Source of the DNA: Methylovulum sp.
GTDB lineage: Bacteria; Pseudomonadota; Gammaproteobacteria; Methylococcales; Methylomonadaceae
DNA length: 41,966 nucleotides
Assembly: GCA_030653435.1 (NCBI GenBank)
Contig: JAURZI010000088.1
Coordinates: 1-41,966 of the forward strand
Reading direction: 5' to 3'
The position numbers and the translations under genes are program-made. Below the pieces are notes generated by a model, which saw only the letters and a program-made list of their open reading frames with translations, was not told where the DNA came from and ran no database searches. Shown piece after piece: positions 18,075 through 26,608 of the stretch (positions within the stretch are counted from its first letter, which is position 1; every line of letters begins with the position of its first letter).

Positions 18075-18604
18075 ATACATTCAAAGATTGGATTTTTACG
18101 TTGCTTAAGCTTTTCCAATCGGTCAAGGATGAAAACTTACGTTGGCAAACCGTTAACCACGAGCAACAGGCCAAGCTTAAACAGGCTCAGGTATTGGCGG
18201 AAAAAAATCTGGCCGACGACTTAAAGAAGAAAAGCATACGGCTGGAGCATGATATTGCGTTGTTAAGGACGAAAAACAGCGCCGAACTGGCTATGTTTAA
18301 GACCAAGTGCAAGCAGGATATTAAGGACTATAAACAATACTTGGCGGCATTGGACCAACTTAAATTATCCATACAGACCAGTTACACGCATTTGCCCGAA
18401 GCGCTCGCCTTCACTATCCATCATCACGCCAAGCAATTGCTGAATAAGCTGTGGGAAGCGGAGAGTTTGGAAGAAAAAATGCACTGTGAAATGCGCTTGA
18501 TCAGTTTTATGACGGCGGTGCATGACGATGCACAGGAGCATCTGCAAGGGCGGGAAAGCAAAAAACTGCCTGAAAAAACACTGGATTTGCTTCAGCAACC
18601 GTAA
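18071..18604 (+). CDS. unknown coiled-coil protein, partner of the upstream gene
   Basis: 177 residues, very Lys/Gln/Leu-rich. A long coiled coil is likely at about 20-105 (many Lys-Lys and Glu-Lys heptads), followed by a helical domain with an HHHAKQLLNKLW segment. The N-terminal 15 residues (FKDWIFTLLKLF) could form an amphipathic membrane-touching helix. No family recognised. Coupled by ATGA to the membrane protein before it. Confidence 0.7.
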   Translation: MNTFKDWIFTLLKLFQSVKDENLRWQTVNHEQQAKLKQAQVLAEKNLADDLKKKSIRLEHDIALLRTKNSAELAMFKTKCKQDIKDYKQYLAALDQLKLSIQTSYTHLPEALAFTIHHHAKQLLNKLWEAESLEEKMHCEMRLISFMTAVHDDAQEHLQGRESKKLPEKTLDLLQQP

Positions 18605-18642
18605 CTCCCTGTTAACCGCTTACTGAAGCAAGCCACCAAACG

Positions 18643-19059
18643 TCATCTTCCTGACATACCATTGCCGAGATAAGAACCTGCGGCGGCCCCCAAGCCCGTT
18701 GCCAACGGGTCGCCACCGCCGAATTGATAACCGAAAACACTGCCTATGACACCGCCAGCCAAACCTTGTGTTGAGCGCGGATCCTGGTAGTTTTGGTACT
18801 GGGGTCTAGGGTAATATCTAGGCGCTGCGTAATAAGGCACGGGTCTTGGATAATAGCTTATCACCTCGCGGTAAGGCTGGGGTCTAGGATAATATCGGAT
18901 GACTTCCCGGTAAGGCCGGGGGTAATACTTCACAACCTCACGGTAATGCGGGCGGTAATGCTCATGGTGTTCCCCGCCATGATACCCTCCAGATGCGTAA
19001 ATCGGTGCTGAAAACAACAAAGCAATGGCTATGCCGAATAAAAATAACAACTTTTTCAT
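18643..19059 (-). CDS. secreted Tyr/Pro/Arg-repeat protein with glycine zipper
   Basis: The ATG at 19057-19059 is preceded by AGAGG at 5 bases, so I prefer it to the TTG 15 bases upstream. The 138-residue protein has a signal peptide (cleavage near IYAS, residue 23), a His-rich stretch (GGEHHEHYRPH), four copies of a Y-R-E-V-x-x-Y-Y-P-R-P unit at residues 38-86, and a glycine-rich GGVIGSVFGYQFGGG / GLGAAAGSYLGNG tail (98-134) of the glycine-zipper type. Glycine-zipper lipoprotein-like proteins insert in or sit on outer membranes; no Cys lipobox is seen here. Confidence 0.8.
   Translation of the reverse strand: MKKLLFLFGIAIALLFSAPIYASGGYHGGEHHEHYRPHYREVVKYYPRPYREVIRYYPRPQPYREVISYYPRPVPYYAAPRYYPRPQYQNYQDPRSTQGLAGGVIGSVFGYQFGGGDPLATGLGAAAGSYLGNGMSGR
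18802..18948 (-). repeat. four-copy Y-R-E-V-x-x-Y-Y-P-R-P coding repeat
   Basis: Copies begin HYREVVKYYPRP, then YREVIRYYPRPQP, YREVISYYPRPVP and the diverged YYAAPRYYPRPQ. The units are 11-13 residues, and the DNA of the middle copies is near-identical, which points to recent tandem duplication. Confidence 0.75.
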
Positions 19060-19542
19060 AACTACCTCTATCAAGTTAAGGAATACCCTGGCGTTGAGTA
19101 AATCATAACCGGATTAATATTAATGGCGGCTTAATGCGTTACGGTAATATTAGGCGGTGCGATAAAGATAAGCCGTCCGGGGCGGTCGGATCTAGCGATT
19201 AGGGTACGCGATGCGTATTGAGCTCTATTTGTGTCAGGAAGATATTGTTTCCCAAACCCTATAGTGCCTAGAGCTTGAAAAATACGGGGTAAGTTCACAG
19301 CCTAGAAAGCGTATGGCATACTCTTTACCCACACTAACGCTAATCGCTACACAGCGGAAACTTTCTGAAACAATAGCTGTGATGCGCTTGATGCTGTTAT
19401 TTCCTGTGCCGCCGGAAGCTATCTTTCGTGACTGTAGTCGAAAGATAGCTTAGCGTATTCAAACGCCGGTATGACGAAGACAAGCGGCATTGGCCATCGA
19501 AAACCATGACCGGCACCGAAGTCCTATATTGGAAGCCGAAGG
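19060..19542. other. gene-free stretch with inverted repeats
   Basis: No gene is supportable here. It holds a 9-base inverted repeat (TATTGTTTC at 19243-19251 and GAAACAATA at 19367-19375) and a strong hairpin at 19416-19451. It lies between the xfp 3' end and the promoter side of the secreted repeat-protein gene. Confidence 0.6.
19416..19451. repeat. perfect 13-bp inverted repeat
   Basis: AAGCTATCTTTCG and CGAAAGATAGCTT are exact reverse complements with a 10-base loop. No T run follows on either strand, so it is not a classic intrinsic terminator. It lies about 95 bases past the xfp stop on the minus strand. Confidence 0.85.
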
Positions 19543-21987
19543 CTAACCATCCCCATCGCCGGGGATAGTTTCTGCGGATGCCGTGCCATAAGGCCATTGC
19601 CAGTTTTGTATTTCCGGCATGTCTTGACCATATTTATAAATATACTGTTTGTGGTCGATCAGTTTGTCGCGGATATATTGCTTGAGATAGATGGTATGGT
19701 TCCGTAAGCGCGGCACACGGTCTATGACATCGGCGGCCAGATGGAAACGATCCATATCGTTCATGACCACCATATCGAACGGCGTCGATGTCGTGCCCTC
19801 CTCTTTATAGCCGCGTACATGTAGATTGGCATGGTTGGTGCGGCGGTAAGCCAAGCGATGGATTAGCCAGGGATAACCGTGATAGGCGAACACTATCGGC
19901 TTGTTTTTGGTGAACAGCTCGTCAAAATCACGATCCGATAAGCCGTTCGGGTGCTCGCTGGTCGGTTGCAAGCGCATCAGGTTGACGACATTAATGACGC
20001 GTATTTTTAAGTCAGGCACCTTGTTACGCAATATATCGACGGCGGCCAGCGTTTCCAGCGTAGGGACGTCGCCGGCGCAGGCCATCACGACATCAGGCTC
20101 ATCGCCGTGGTCGTTGCTGGCCCATTCCCAGACGCCGATACCCGCCTCGCAATGCTTCATCGCGGCGTCCATCGCCAGCCATTGCGGGGCGGGCTGCTTG
20201 CCTGCGACTATCACATTGACATAGTTGCGGCTGCGTAATACATGGTCAGTCACCGCCAGCAGCGTGTTGGCATCGGGCGGCAGATAAACGCGGATGACTT
20301 CGGCTTTTTTATTGACCACATGGTCGATAAACCCCGGATCCTGATGCGAAAAGCCGTTGTGATCCTGCCGCCAGACATGCGAGGTCAGTAAATAATTCAA
20401 CGATGCCACGGGCCTGCGCCAGGGGATGCGGTTGCAGGTTTTCAGCCATTTTGCGTGCTGGTTGAACATCGAATCGACAATATGGATAAACGCTTCGTAG
20501 CAGGAGAAGAAACCGTGCCGACCGGTCAATAGATAGCCTTCCAGCCAGCCTTGGCAGGTATGCTCGCTAAGGATTTCCATGACGCGCCCCTCTTGGGAAA
20601 GATGGGTGTCTTCCGGCAAAATCTTTTCCATCCAGGCCCGTGCCGTCACGTCAAACACATCGTCCCAACGGTTGGATGCGGTTTCATCCGGCCCGAAAAT
20701 GCGGAAATTGGCCTGATCCATATTGTTTTTCATGACATCGCGCAGAAAACGCCCCATCACCCGGGTCGCTTCGGCTTCGACAGCGCCTGGCGACGGCACG
20801 TCCACGGCATAATTGCGGTAGTCAGGTAGCCGTAAGTCACGCAGCAACAAGCCGCCATTAGCATGCGGATTATCACTCATGCGCTGACGCCCGACCGGTG
20901 CTAACGCCAGCAGTTCCGGCAACGGCTTGCCGTGTTCGTCGAACAGTTCTTCGGGGCGGTAGCTTTTCAGCCAGCGTTCAAGCAGTACTACATGTTCGGG
21001 GTTTTCAGCCAGATTGGCCAGCGGAACTTGATGGGAACGCCAGAAACCTTCGGTCTTTTTTCCGTCCACACTGGCGGGGCCTGTCCAGCCTTTGGGCGTA
21101 CGCATAATCACCATAGGCCAGATCGGACGTTTTATCTGCTCCAATTCACCACTACGCGCCAGACGCTGGATGGCTTTGATTTCTTCCAGACACTGGTCGA
21201 GCACACTCGCCATTCGGGTATGGACGATCTCGGGGTCATTGCCTTCGACCAGATAGGGGCGATAGCCGTAGCCTTCAAACAGTTGCAACAGTTCATCTTC
21301 GTCAATGCGGCTCAGCAGGGTTGGATTAGCGATTTTGTAGCCGTTTAAGTGCAGGATAGGCAATACTGCGCCATCGCGGGCAGGGTTCAGGAATTTATTG
21401 GAATGCCAGGCCGCCGCCATAGGGCCGGTTTCAGCTTCGCCATCGCCAACCACGCAGCAGCTAATCAGGTCGGGATTGTCGAAAACCGTGCCGTAAGCAT
21501 GGGATAACGCGTAGCCCAGTTCGCCGCCTTCATGGATAGAGCCCGGTGTTTCCGGCGCAACATGGCTGGGTACGCCGCCGGGGAATGAAAACTGCTTAAA
21601 CAACGCCGCCATGCCGTCCCTGTCCTGGGAGATGCTCGGATAATATTCGCTGTAAGTGCCTTCCAGCCAGCAGTTGGCCAGCATCGCGGGGCCACCGTGA
21701 CCAGGGCCGCAGACGATCATCATGTTCAGGTCATGCACTTTTATCAAGCGGTTTAAGTGTACGTTGATAAAGTTCAAGCCCGGTGTTGTGCCCCAATGCC
21801 CCAATAAGCGAGGTTTAATGTGCTCCAGCGTCAATGGCTCTTTGAGCAACGGGTTGTCCAGCAAATAAATTTGTCCGACTGAAAGGTAATTTGCCGCCCG
21901 CCAATAGGCATCCATATGCTCTAGCATTCCGGCAGACAGTTGAAAATCTTGATGGCTCGATTCCACTTTATTACCCTCTTGGCTCAT
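19543..21987 (-). CDS. xfp: phosphoketolase (Xfp family)
   Basis: 814 residues, the typical Xfp length. This TPP enzyme splits xylulose-5-P (and often fructose-6-P) with phosphate, giving acetyl-P plus glyceraldehyde-3-P (or erythrose-4-P). [17 protein letters not shown] and [19 protein letters not shown] (TPP and substrate site) are diagnostic. It is the second gene of the ackA-xfp operon and overlaps ackA by 17 bases. Together with AckA it gives ATP and acetate, or acetyl-P for biosynthesis. Confidence 0.95.
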   Translation of the reverse strand: MSQEGNKVESSHQDFQLSAGMLEHMDAYWRAANYLSVGQIYLLDNPLLKEPLTLEHIKPRLLGHWGTTPGLNFINVHLNRLIKVHDLNMMIVCGPGHGGPAMLANCWLEGTYSEYYPSISQDRDGMAALFKQFSFPGGVPSHVAPETPGSIHEGGELGYALSHAYGTVFDNPDLISCCVVGDGEAETGPMAAAWHSNKFLNPARDGAVLPILHLNGYKIANPTLLSRIDEDELLQLFEGYGYRPYLVEGNDPEIVHTRMASVLDQCLEEIKAIQRLARSGELEQIKRPIWPMVIMRTPKGWTGPASVDGKKTEGFWRSHQVPLANLAENPEHVVLLERWLKSYRPEELFDEHGKPLPELLALAPVGRQRMSDNPHANGGLLLRDLRLPDYRNYAVDVPSPGAVEAEATRVMGRFLRDVMKNNMDQANFRIFGPDETASNRWDDVFDVTARAWMEKILPEDTHLSQEGRVMEILSEHTCQGWLEGYLLTGRHGFFSCYEAFIHIVDSMFNQHAKWLKTCNRIPWRRPVASLNYLLTSHVWRQDHNGFSHQDPGFIDHVVNKKAEVIRVYLPPDANTLLAVTDHVLRSRNYVNVIVAGKQPAPQWLAMDAAMKHCEAGIGVWEWASNDHGDEPDVVMACAGDVPTLETLAAVDILRNKVPDLKIRVINVVNLMRLQPTSEHPNGLSDRDFDELFTKNKPIVFAYHGYPWLIHRLAYRRTNHANLHVRGYKEEGTTSTPFDMVVMNDMDRFHLAADVIDRVPRLRNHTIYLKQYIRDKLIDHKQYIYKYGQDMPEIQNWQWPYGTASAETIPGDGDG

Positions 21988-23185
21988 AGTAGGACTTAGC
22001 GTCCAGAAAATTTAATATTTGCAACGCACAAACCCGCTCTTCCTCGGCATGTATCACCAAAATGCGGGCATGGCTGCCAATAGCGCTGATGTCGCTGTTT
22101 GGGTTGCTCTGCCGCAGGTTGGCCTCGTTGTCCATGACAAACCCCATCGGCTCCAGGCCCGCCACTATGTTTTTGCGGATTATCGGTGCATGCTCGCCGA
22201 TACCGCCGGTAAACACTAACGCGGACACCTTGCCCAGGATGGCGCAATAGGCGCCGACATATTTTTTTATCCGGTAACAAAACATCTCTACCGCAAGCAT
22301 CGCTGCCGGATCATGCTGTTCGGCTTTTTGCAAAATGCTACGCATATCGGCATCGCCGCAGATGCCTTTCAGGCCGCTGTTATGGTTGAGCAGCAACTCC
22401 AGTTGTGTTGAGGACATGCCGGCCTGTTGCAGCGTCACGATGATCATCGGATCCAAGTCACCGCAACGTCCTGCCATGACTAGGCCTTCTGTAGGCGAAA
22501 ACCCCATCGACGTGTCAATGCTAACGCCCGCGCGTACAGCCGTTGCGCTGGCGCCGCCGCCCAGATGCAGGATAATGAGGTTCAGGCTGCCAGGGTCGCA
22601 GTCCAGCAACTCGGCTGCGGTCGTCAGGCTATGCTGGCAGGAAATGCCATGAAAGCCATAACGGTAAAAATGGGTTTTGTCTGACAGGTGACCAGGAATG
22701 GCATAACGTCCGGCATGCTCAGGGATGCTGCGGTGAAACGCGGTGTCGAATACCGCAAACTGGGCGGTGTCAGGAAAGAGTTGGGCTGCTGTCGCGACAC
22801 CCAGGCGATTGAATGGGTTATGCAGCGGCGCATAATGATCCAGCTCGGCCAGTCGTTCCAACAGGTCTGCATTGATGGGGGTTACGGCAGCAAACCAGTC
22901 GGCGCCGTGGACGATGCGGTGGCCTATGGCGATAAGTTGCAAGCCATTCCCATCCAGTAGCTGCCGCCATTTATCCAAAACCGCCGCTAACGCTGAGCTG
23001 GTGTCATGGATTGTCCCGACACGGTGATAAATACTATTGCCGTGCGTGTCCTGGCCTTCCAGCACCATATCGGCAGTCTCACCGTAATCCGCTGTCAATA
23101 CCGCCTTGGACTGTAAATCGGTGGCAAATAATCGTGATTTTATCGACGTGCTGCCAACATTAACGACCAGTAGATAGCCGCTCAT
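21971..23185 (-). CDS. ackA: acetate kinase
   Basis: 404 residues. [12 protein letters not shown] (N-terminal ATPase motif), [29 protein letters not shown] and [11 protein letters not shown] are the AckA signatures. It interconverts acetyl-P and ADP with acetate and ATP. No Shine-Dalgarno is visible before the ATG. The stop lies inside the start of xfp, so AckA is translated first. Confidence 0.96.
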   Translation of the reverse strand: MSGYLLVVNVGSTSIKSRLFATDLQSKAVLTADYGETADMVLEGQDTHGNSIYHRVGTIHDTSSALAAVLDKWRQLLDGNGLQLIAIGHRIVHGADWFAAVTPINADLLERLAELDHYAPLHNPFNRLGVATAAQLFPDTAQFAVFDTAFHRSIPEHAGRYAIPGHLSDKTHFYRYGFHGISCQHSLTTAAELLDCDPGSLNLIILHLGGGASATAVRAGVSIDTSMGFSPTEGLVMAGRCGDLDPMIIVTLQQAGMSSTQLELLLNHNSGLKGICGDADMRSILQKAEQHDPAAMLAVEMFCYRIKKYVGAYCAILGKVSALVFTGGIGEHAPIIRKNIVAGLEPMGFVMDNEANLRQSNPNSDISAIGSHARILVIHAEEERVCALQILNFLDAKSYYEPRG

Positions 23186-23510
23186 GAATAAAAATATCTT
23201 TGCATAACTTTACATTATTGGGTTGTCGTCAGACGCCAAACAGCGTGCCTTGGGCCGGCGTATAAACCATGAAGCCTATCACATCCTATCCTCTGCGGTA
23301 ATGTTTACATAAACGCTGCCGCCATTCAAGGCAGCGCTGGCGTTTGCCGTGTGGCGACTTATCGCTGGCTTATGCCGATGTTTTGACGGGGTTGTCTGAT
23401 GCCCGGTCAACCAGCGCGGGTGTATTACGCGCGGCCCTGTTTAAAGCCGTAAGCTTTTTAGGTAGGCATCACGATGCACCTATTATGCTATAAGGGGCTC
23501 GATGCCTATC
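23186..23510. other. gap between ackA and hsp70-like gene
   Basis: No gene is seen. It should hold the ackA-xfp promoter and the end of the hsp70-like transcript. There is a hairpin CGCTGCC/GGCAGCG (23314-23336) and a pair of competing inverted repeats at 23459-23513. Confidence 0.5.
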
Positions 23511-23513
23511 CTA
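23459..23513. repeat. competing hairpins (shared arm)
   Basis: TAGGTAGGCATC (23459-23470) can pair locally with GATGCACCTA (23473-23482) or with GATGCCTATCCTA (23501-23513, one bulge). Both cannot form together. The second arm ends within the stop codon of the hsp70-like gene. Confidence 0.55.
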
Positions 23514-26285
23514 GGTTTTGTTGAGCAATTTCAAGCCAGGAGGCAACGCCTCCCCAAGCAACTGCTTTTCTTCTTTTTCATCCAATTCCTTAACCTGCTC
23601 CACCAGCGCCAACCACGATAACGGTGCTTTGCACGCCTTCAGCTTGCTGATAATTTTTTCGCGCATGCCGTCATCAATATCCCTGGCCCGATCACCACTC
23701 ATTCTGGCCAGCAATGTTGCGGCAAAGCCGATATGGGGAGATTTTTTCCAGTCTTCGGATAGCATTTGCGCCAGCCAATCGCAGGCGATGTCAGCAGCAA
23801 TGACATTATGGCTGCTGCCGTGAAAAGGCACGCGAGCACCGATACGGCCAACCGCCCACCACGTCTGGTCGGGTTCGCAGGCTTTTTGCAGGCGTTTTAA
23901 CAGCCAGTTTCCCAGTTGGTTTTTTTGGGCGGTGGGCAGGCGCTCCAATACGGCGGCTAGCCGGACAATTTCTTCGTAACCGCGTATTTTGACTTGTTTC
24001 GCAACGCCCGGTTGCCGGGCTGCTGACGGGTCGATGTATTTGGTAATATCGCCAAAAATGCGTACTTGCGCCTGCATGTCCAGACCGCCGGCAATGCGTC
24101 GCCACAGCGTCCACCATTCTGTCCAGTTTTGGGTTTCATTGACGAACTGGATGCCCTGCGGATAACCTTTCCACAATTGCCCGACCCGCCAATCATCGAG
24201 AGGGTAGCCAAAGCCGGGCCGCAAGCAAAAACCGGCCAGGCTCAGCCAAACCCGTTCATGATGGCTTGAGCGGCGATGATATTTAGCCCCTTCCAACAGC
24301 AGCGCAAACATGGCCCTTAACAGCGGCGTTTCCCATTCTGTGCGGGGCTTACCGATGATCTTTTCAAGGTCGGCGCGCAGGTTTTTGACGGCATTCGGAT
24401 CGGCCTGTCTGGATTTTGCGCCGAAAACCGCCTGTATTTTTTCTTCGATGAGCTGCATTTTTTGGGCTGGCAGCGGGGTGTCGGCCTGTGCCTCTGAGCG
24501 GCCTTTTTTTCTGATCTGGAATTCAACATCCCAACGCTGGCGGTTATCCGCCACGGCAACGCATTGGATTTTCAACGTCCCGATTTCGGTTTGCGTTACC
24601 GCCAGTTGCACAATCACTTCGGTGTCTGGTTCGGTATCGTCATAGGCTTGTTGATGTCCCAATGCAACAGCCAAAGGTGGCAAGGAATGGAACTGGTCGT
24701 CGATTTCGGCGATGTCTCCGGGCTTATACTCGCCATCCCCAGTGATTGATGCCAGATGAAAACGCACTGGCACACCCAGTCGCAGGGCAAACTGGCGGCC
24801 TTTTAACATCACTTCCTCACCTTCCTCGCTACCTCTGGGTAAAATGCAAACGCCTTGCTGTGTTGAATTTTTGGTATCCGTATCGACCAGCAGAAAATAA
24901 CTGCGCGCCGCACCGCCGCCAATTTTGAGTTTTTGTCCGCGCCGCGCCAGCGCATAACTGACCGCACCGAAGGCCACCGCCAACTCAGGGTGCTGGTTTT
25001 CCAGCAATACCGGATGATTGCCGCGCCATAACGCAATTAAATCCACTAGTCTTTGGGTAATCGGTTTGCTGCGGAATACGCCGCCATTCAGTAATAAGGC
25101 GTCTGGCACACTGCCGGTGCCCTGTAGCGCTTCCTGAGCCGCTGTTTTATGTTGCCTTAAAAATGCGGCTATGTGTTTGCTGACGGCGGGTTCTGCCGTA
25201 TAGGGCAAGCCGAATTCAACGACTCCGCTGCGTTTCCTGCCAGGTAATTCGTCCAGGCCGGATAATGGAAAGAATCCGTCCAAGGCAATGCTCCTGACTT
25301 CTGCGCGGGTCAATTCTACCGAACGCGAACTGCCTATTAATTTGGAACCGCCGCCCAATAAGGTGACGCCGACCTGCTCAGGCGCATCATCAGCCAGCAA
25401 ACGTTCTTTAGCCATGCGGCACTGTTCTATCAATTGTGATAACTCAGCGGCGGATAAGCGTTTTTCATTAGCCGTCAACCGGCTTTCAGCCAGATGCGCC
25501 AAGGCCAAATCGATATTGTCGCCGCCCAGCATTAAATGGTCACCTACGCCGATACGGGTCAATTTGGGCGCCTGTTCTCCTTGTTCCACTTTAATCAGCG
25601 TTAAATCTGTAGTTCCTCCGCCGACATCGCAAACCAACAATAAATGCACCTTCGCCAGAGCTTGCTGAAGATGGTCTGCATTGCGCTGCAGCCAGTCATA
25701 GCAAACCGCTTGGGGCTCTTCCAATAAGCGTACTTGGGTAAGCCCTGCGATTTTCGCCGCTTCCAGCGTCAGGGATCGGGCCGCCTCATCAAAAGAGGCG
25801 GGCACGGTAATGACCAGTTCCTGATGTTCCAGCGGTGCATCAGGATGTTTATGCCGCCAGACGGTGCGGATATGTTCCAGATAACTGGCGCTGGCATCTA
25901 TAGGCGAAACTTTGGCGATGCCATCGTCACTGCCCCAGGGCAAAATGTCCGCACTATGGTTAACCGAAGGATGGGACAGCCAGCTTTTGGCGCTGGTCAC
26001 CAAACGTCCCTTAGATTTTGCGCCCAACAAACGCGCGGCTTCACCGATCACAGCCTGCCCGCCCGCCGGAGAAAAACTGACATCCGCAGCAGACAATTCC
26101 TCTGCGGCAGGATGATAACGCACGGAGGGCAATAAAGGTCGGGCAGCTACTTGCCCCGGCGCAACCAGTTGCTCAATGTGAAAAATATGGATATCTGCAT
26201 TGGTTTCGGCCTTTGCGTAAGCCACAACGGTATGTGTGGTGCCCAGATCGATGCCGACCAGATACTGCGGAGATTGATTTTGCAC
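23511..26285 (-). CDS. Hsp70/DnaK-related protein (DUF3731 type)
   Basis: 924 residues. The N-terminal half is an actin-fold Hsp70 ATPase: phosphate-1 loop VGIDLGTTHTVVAYAK (about 10-25), phosphate-2 loop VCDVGGGTTDLTLIKV (about 218-233) and the adenosine region LLNGGVFRS (about 400). The C-terminal half (about 560-924) lacks a standard peptide-binding domain and matches the DNA-K related DUF3731 region. It is thus a chaperone-like ATPase of unknown client. No J-protein or GrpE is nearby. It diverges from the multicopper oxidase gene. Confidence 0.88.
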   Translation of the reverse strand: MQNQSPQYLVGIDLGTTHTVVAYAKAETNADIHIFHIEQLVAPGQVAARPLLPSVRYHPAAEELSAADVSFSPAGGQAVIGEAARLLGAKSKGRLVTSAKSWLSHPSVNHSADILPWGSDDGIAKVSPIDASASYLEHIRTVWRHKHPDAPLEHQELVITVPASFDEAARSLTLEAAKIAGLTQVRLLEEPQAVCYDWLQRNADHLQQALAKVHLLLVCDVGGGTTDLTLIKVEQGEQAPKLTRIGVGDHLMLGGDNIDLALAHLAESRLTANEKRLSAAELSQLIEQCRMAKERLLADDAPEQVGVTLLGGGSKLIGSSRSVELTRAEVRSIALDGFFPLSGLDELPGRKRSGVVEFGLPYTAEPAVSKHIAAFLRQHKTAAQEALQGTGSVPDALLLNGGVFRSKPITQRLVDLIALWRGNHPVLLENQHPELAVAFGAVSYALARRGQKLKIGGGAARSYFLLVDTDTKNSTQQGVCILPRGSEEGEEVMLKGRQFALRLGVPVRFHLASITGDGEYKPGDIAEIDDQFHSLPPLAVALGHQQAYDDTEPDTEVIVQLAVTQTEIGTLKIQCVAVADNRQRWDVEFQIRKKGRSEAQADTPLPAQKMQLIEEKIQAVFGAKSRQADPNAVKNLRADLEKIIGKPRTEWETPLLRAMFALLLEGAKYHRRSSHHERVWLSLAGFCLRPGFGYPLDDWRVGQLWKGYPQGIQFVNETQNWTEWWTLWRRIAGGLDMQAQVRIFGDITKYIDPSAARQPGVAKQVKIRGYEEIVRLAAVLERLPTAQKNQLGNWLLKRLQKACEPDQTWWAVGRIGARVPFHGSSHNVIAADIACDWLAQMLSEDWKKSPHIGFAATLLARMSGDRARDIDDGMREKIISKLKACKAPLSWLALVEQVKELDEKEEKQLLGEALPPGLKLLNKT

Positions 26286-26608
26286 GATAATATTATTTTG
26301 TGTGTGGTGTGGCAGTGCCTGCCCTTTTGGCAGTTATCATACCGTTGCAGACAATTTCCAGGCAAGCCCGCTATACTTTGGGCACAGCGTAAATCTTTGC
26401 CGCACTGTGCTTGCTCAAGATTGACATCCTGAATAATCCCGTTAAGTTAAGCACCCAGGTATTTCCACACTGACTGCAAGCCATTTTCCCCTTCATTTAA
26501 GAACCAAGAAAGACTTGGTCGCGCTATTCAGTTAAAATACCCTTATAAATGATCCGTTTTACCTGGCGGCGTTAATTCGTCAATCGTGTGTTTTTCAGAG
26601 GTTATCCT
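26286..26608. promoter_or_regulatory. divergent intergenic region, hsp70-like / multicopper oxidase
   Basis: 323 bases with no gene. It must hold both promoters. TATACT (near 26371) and TAAAAT (near 26533) are plausible -10 elements facing the oxidase, but neither has a good -35 at 16-18 bases. AGAGG at 26598-26602 is the Shine-Dalgarno that decides the oxidase start at 26609. Confidence 0.4.

Noticed and set aside
18802-18948. CRISPR array
   Set aside because: The repeated units are in-frame coding repeats of 33-39 bases with no unique spacers.
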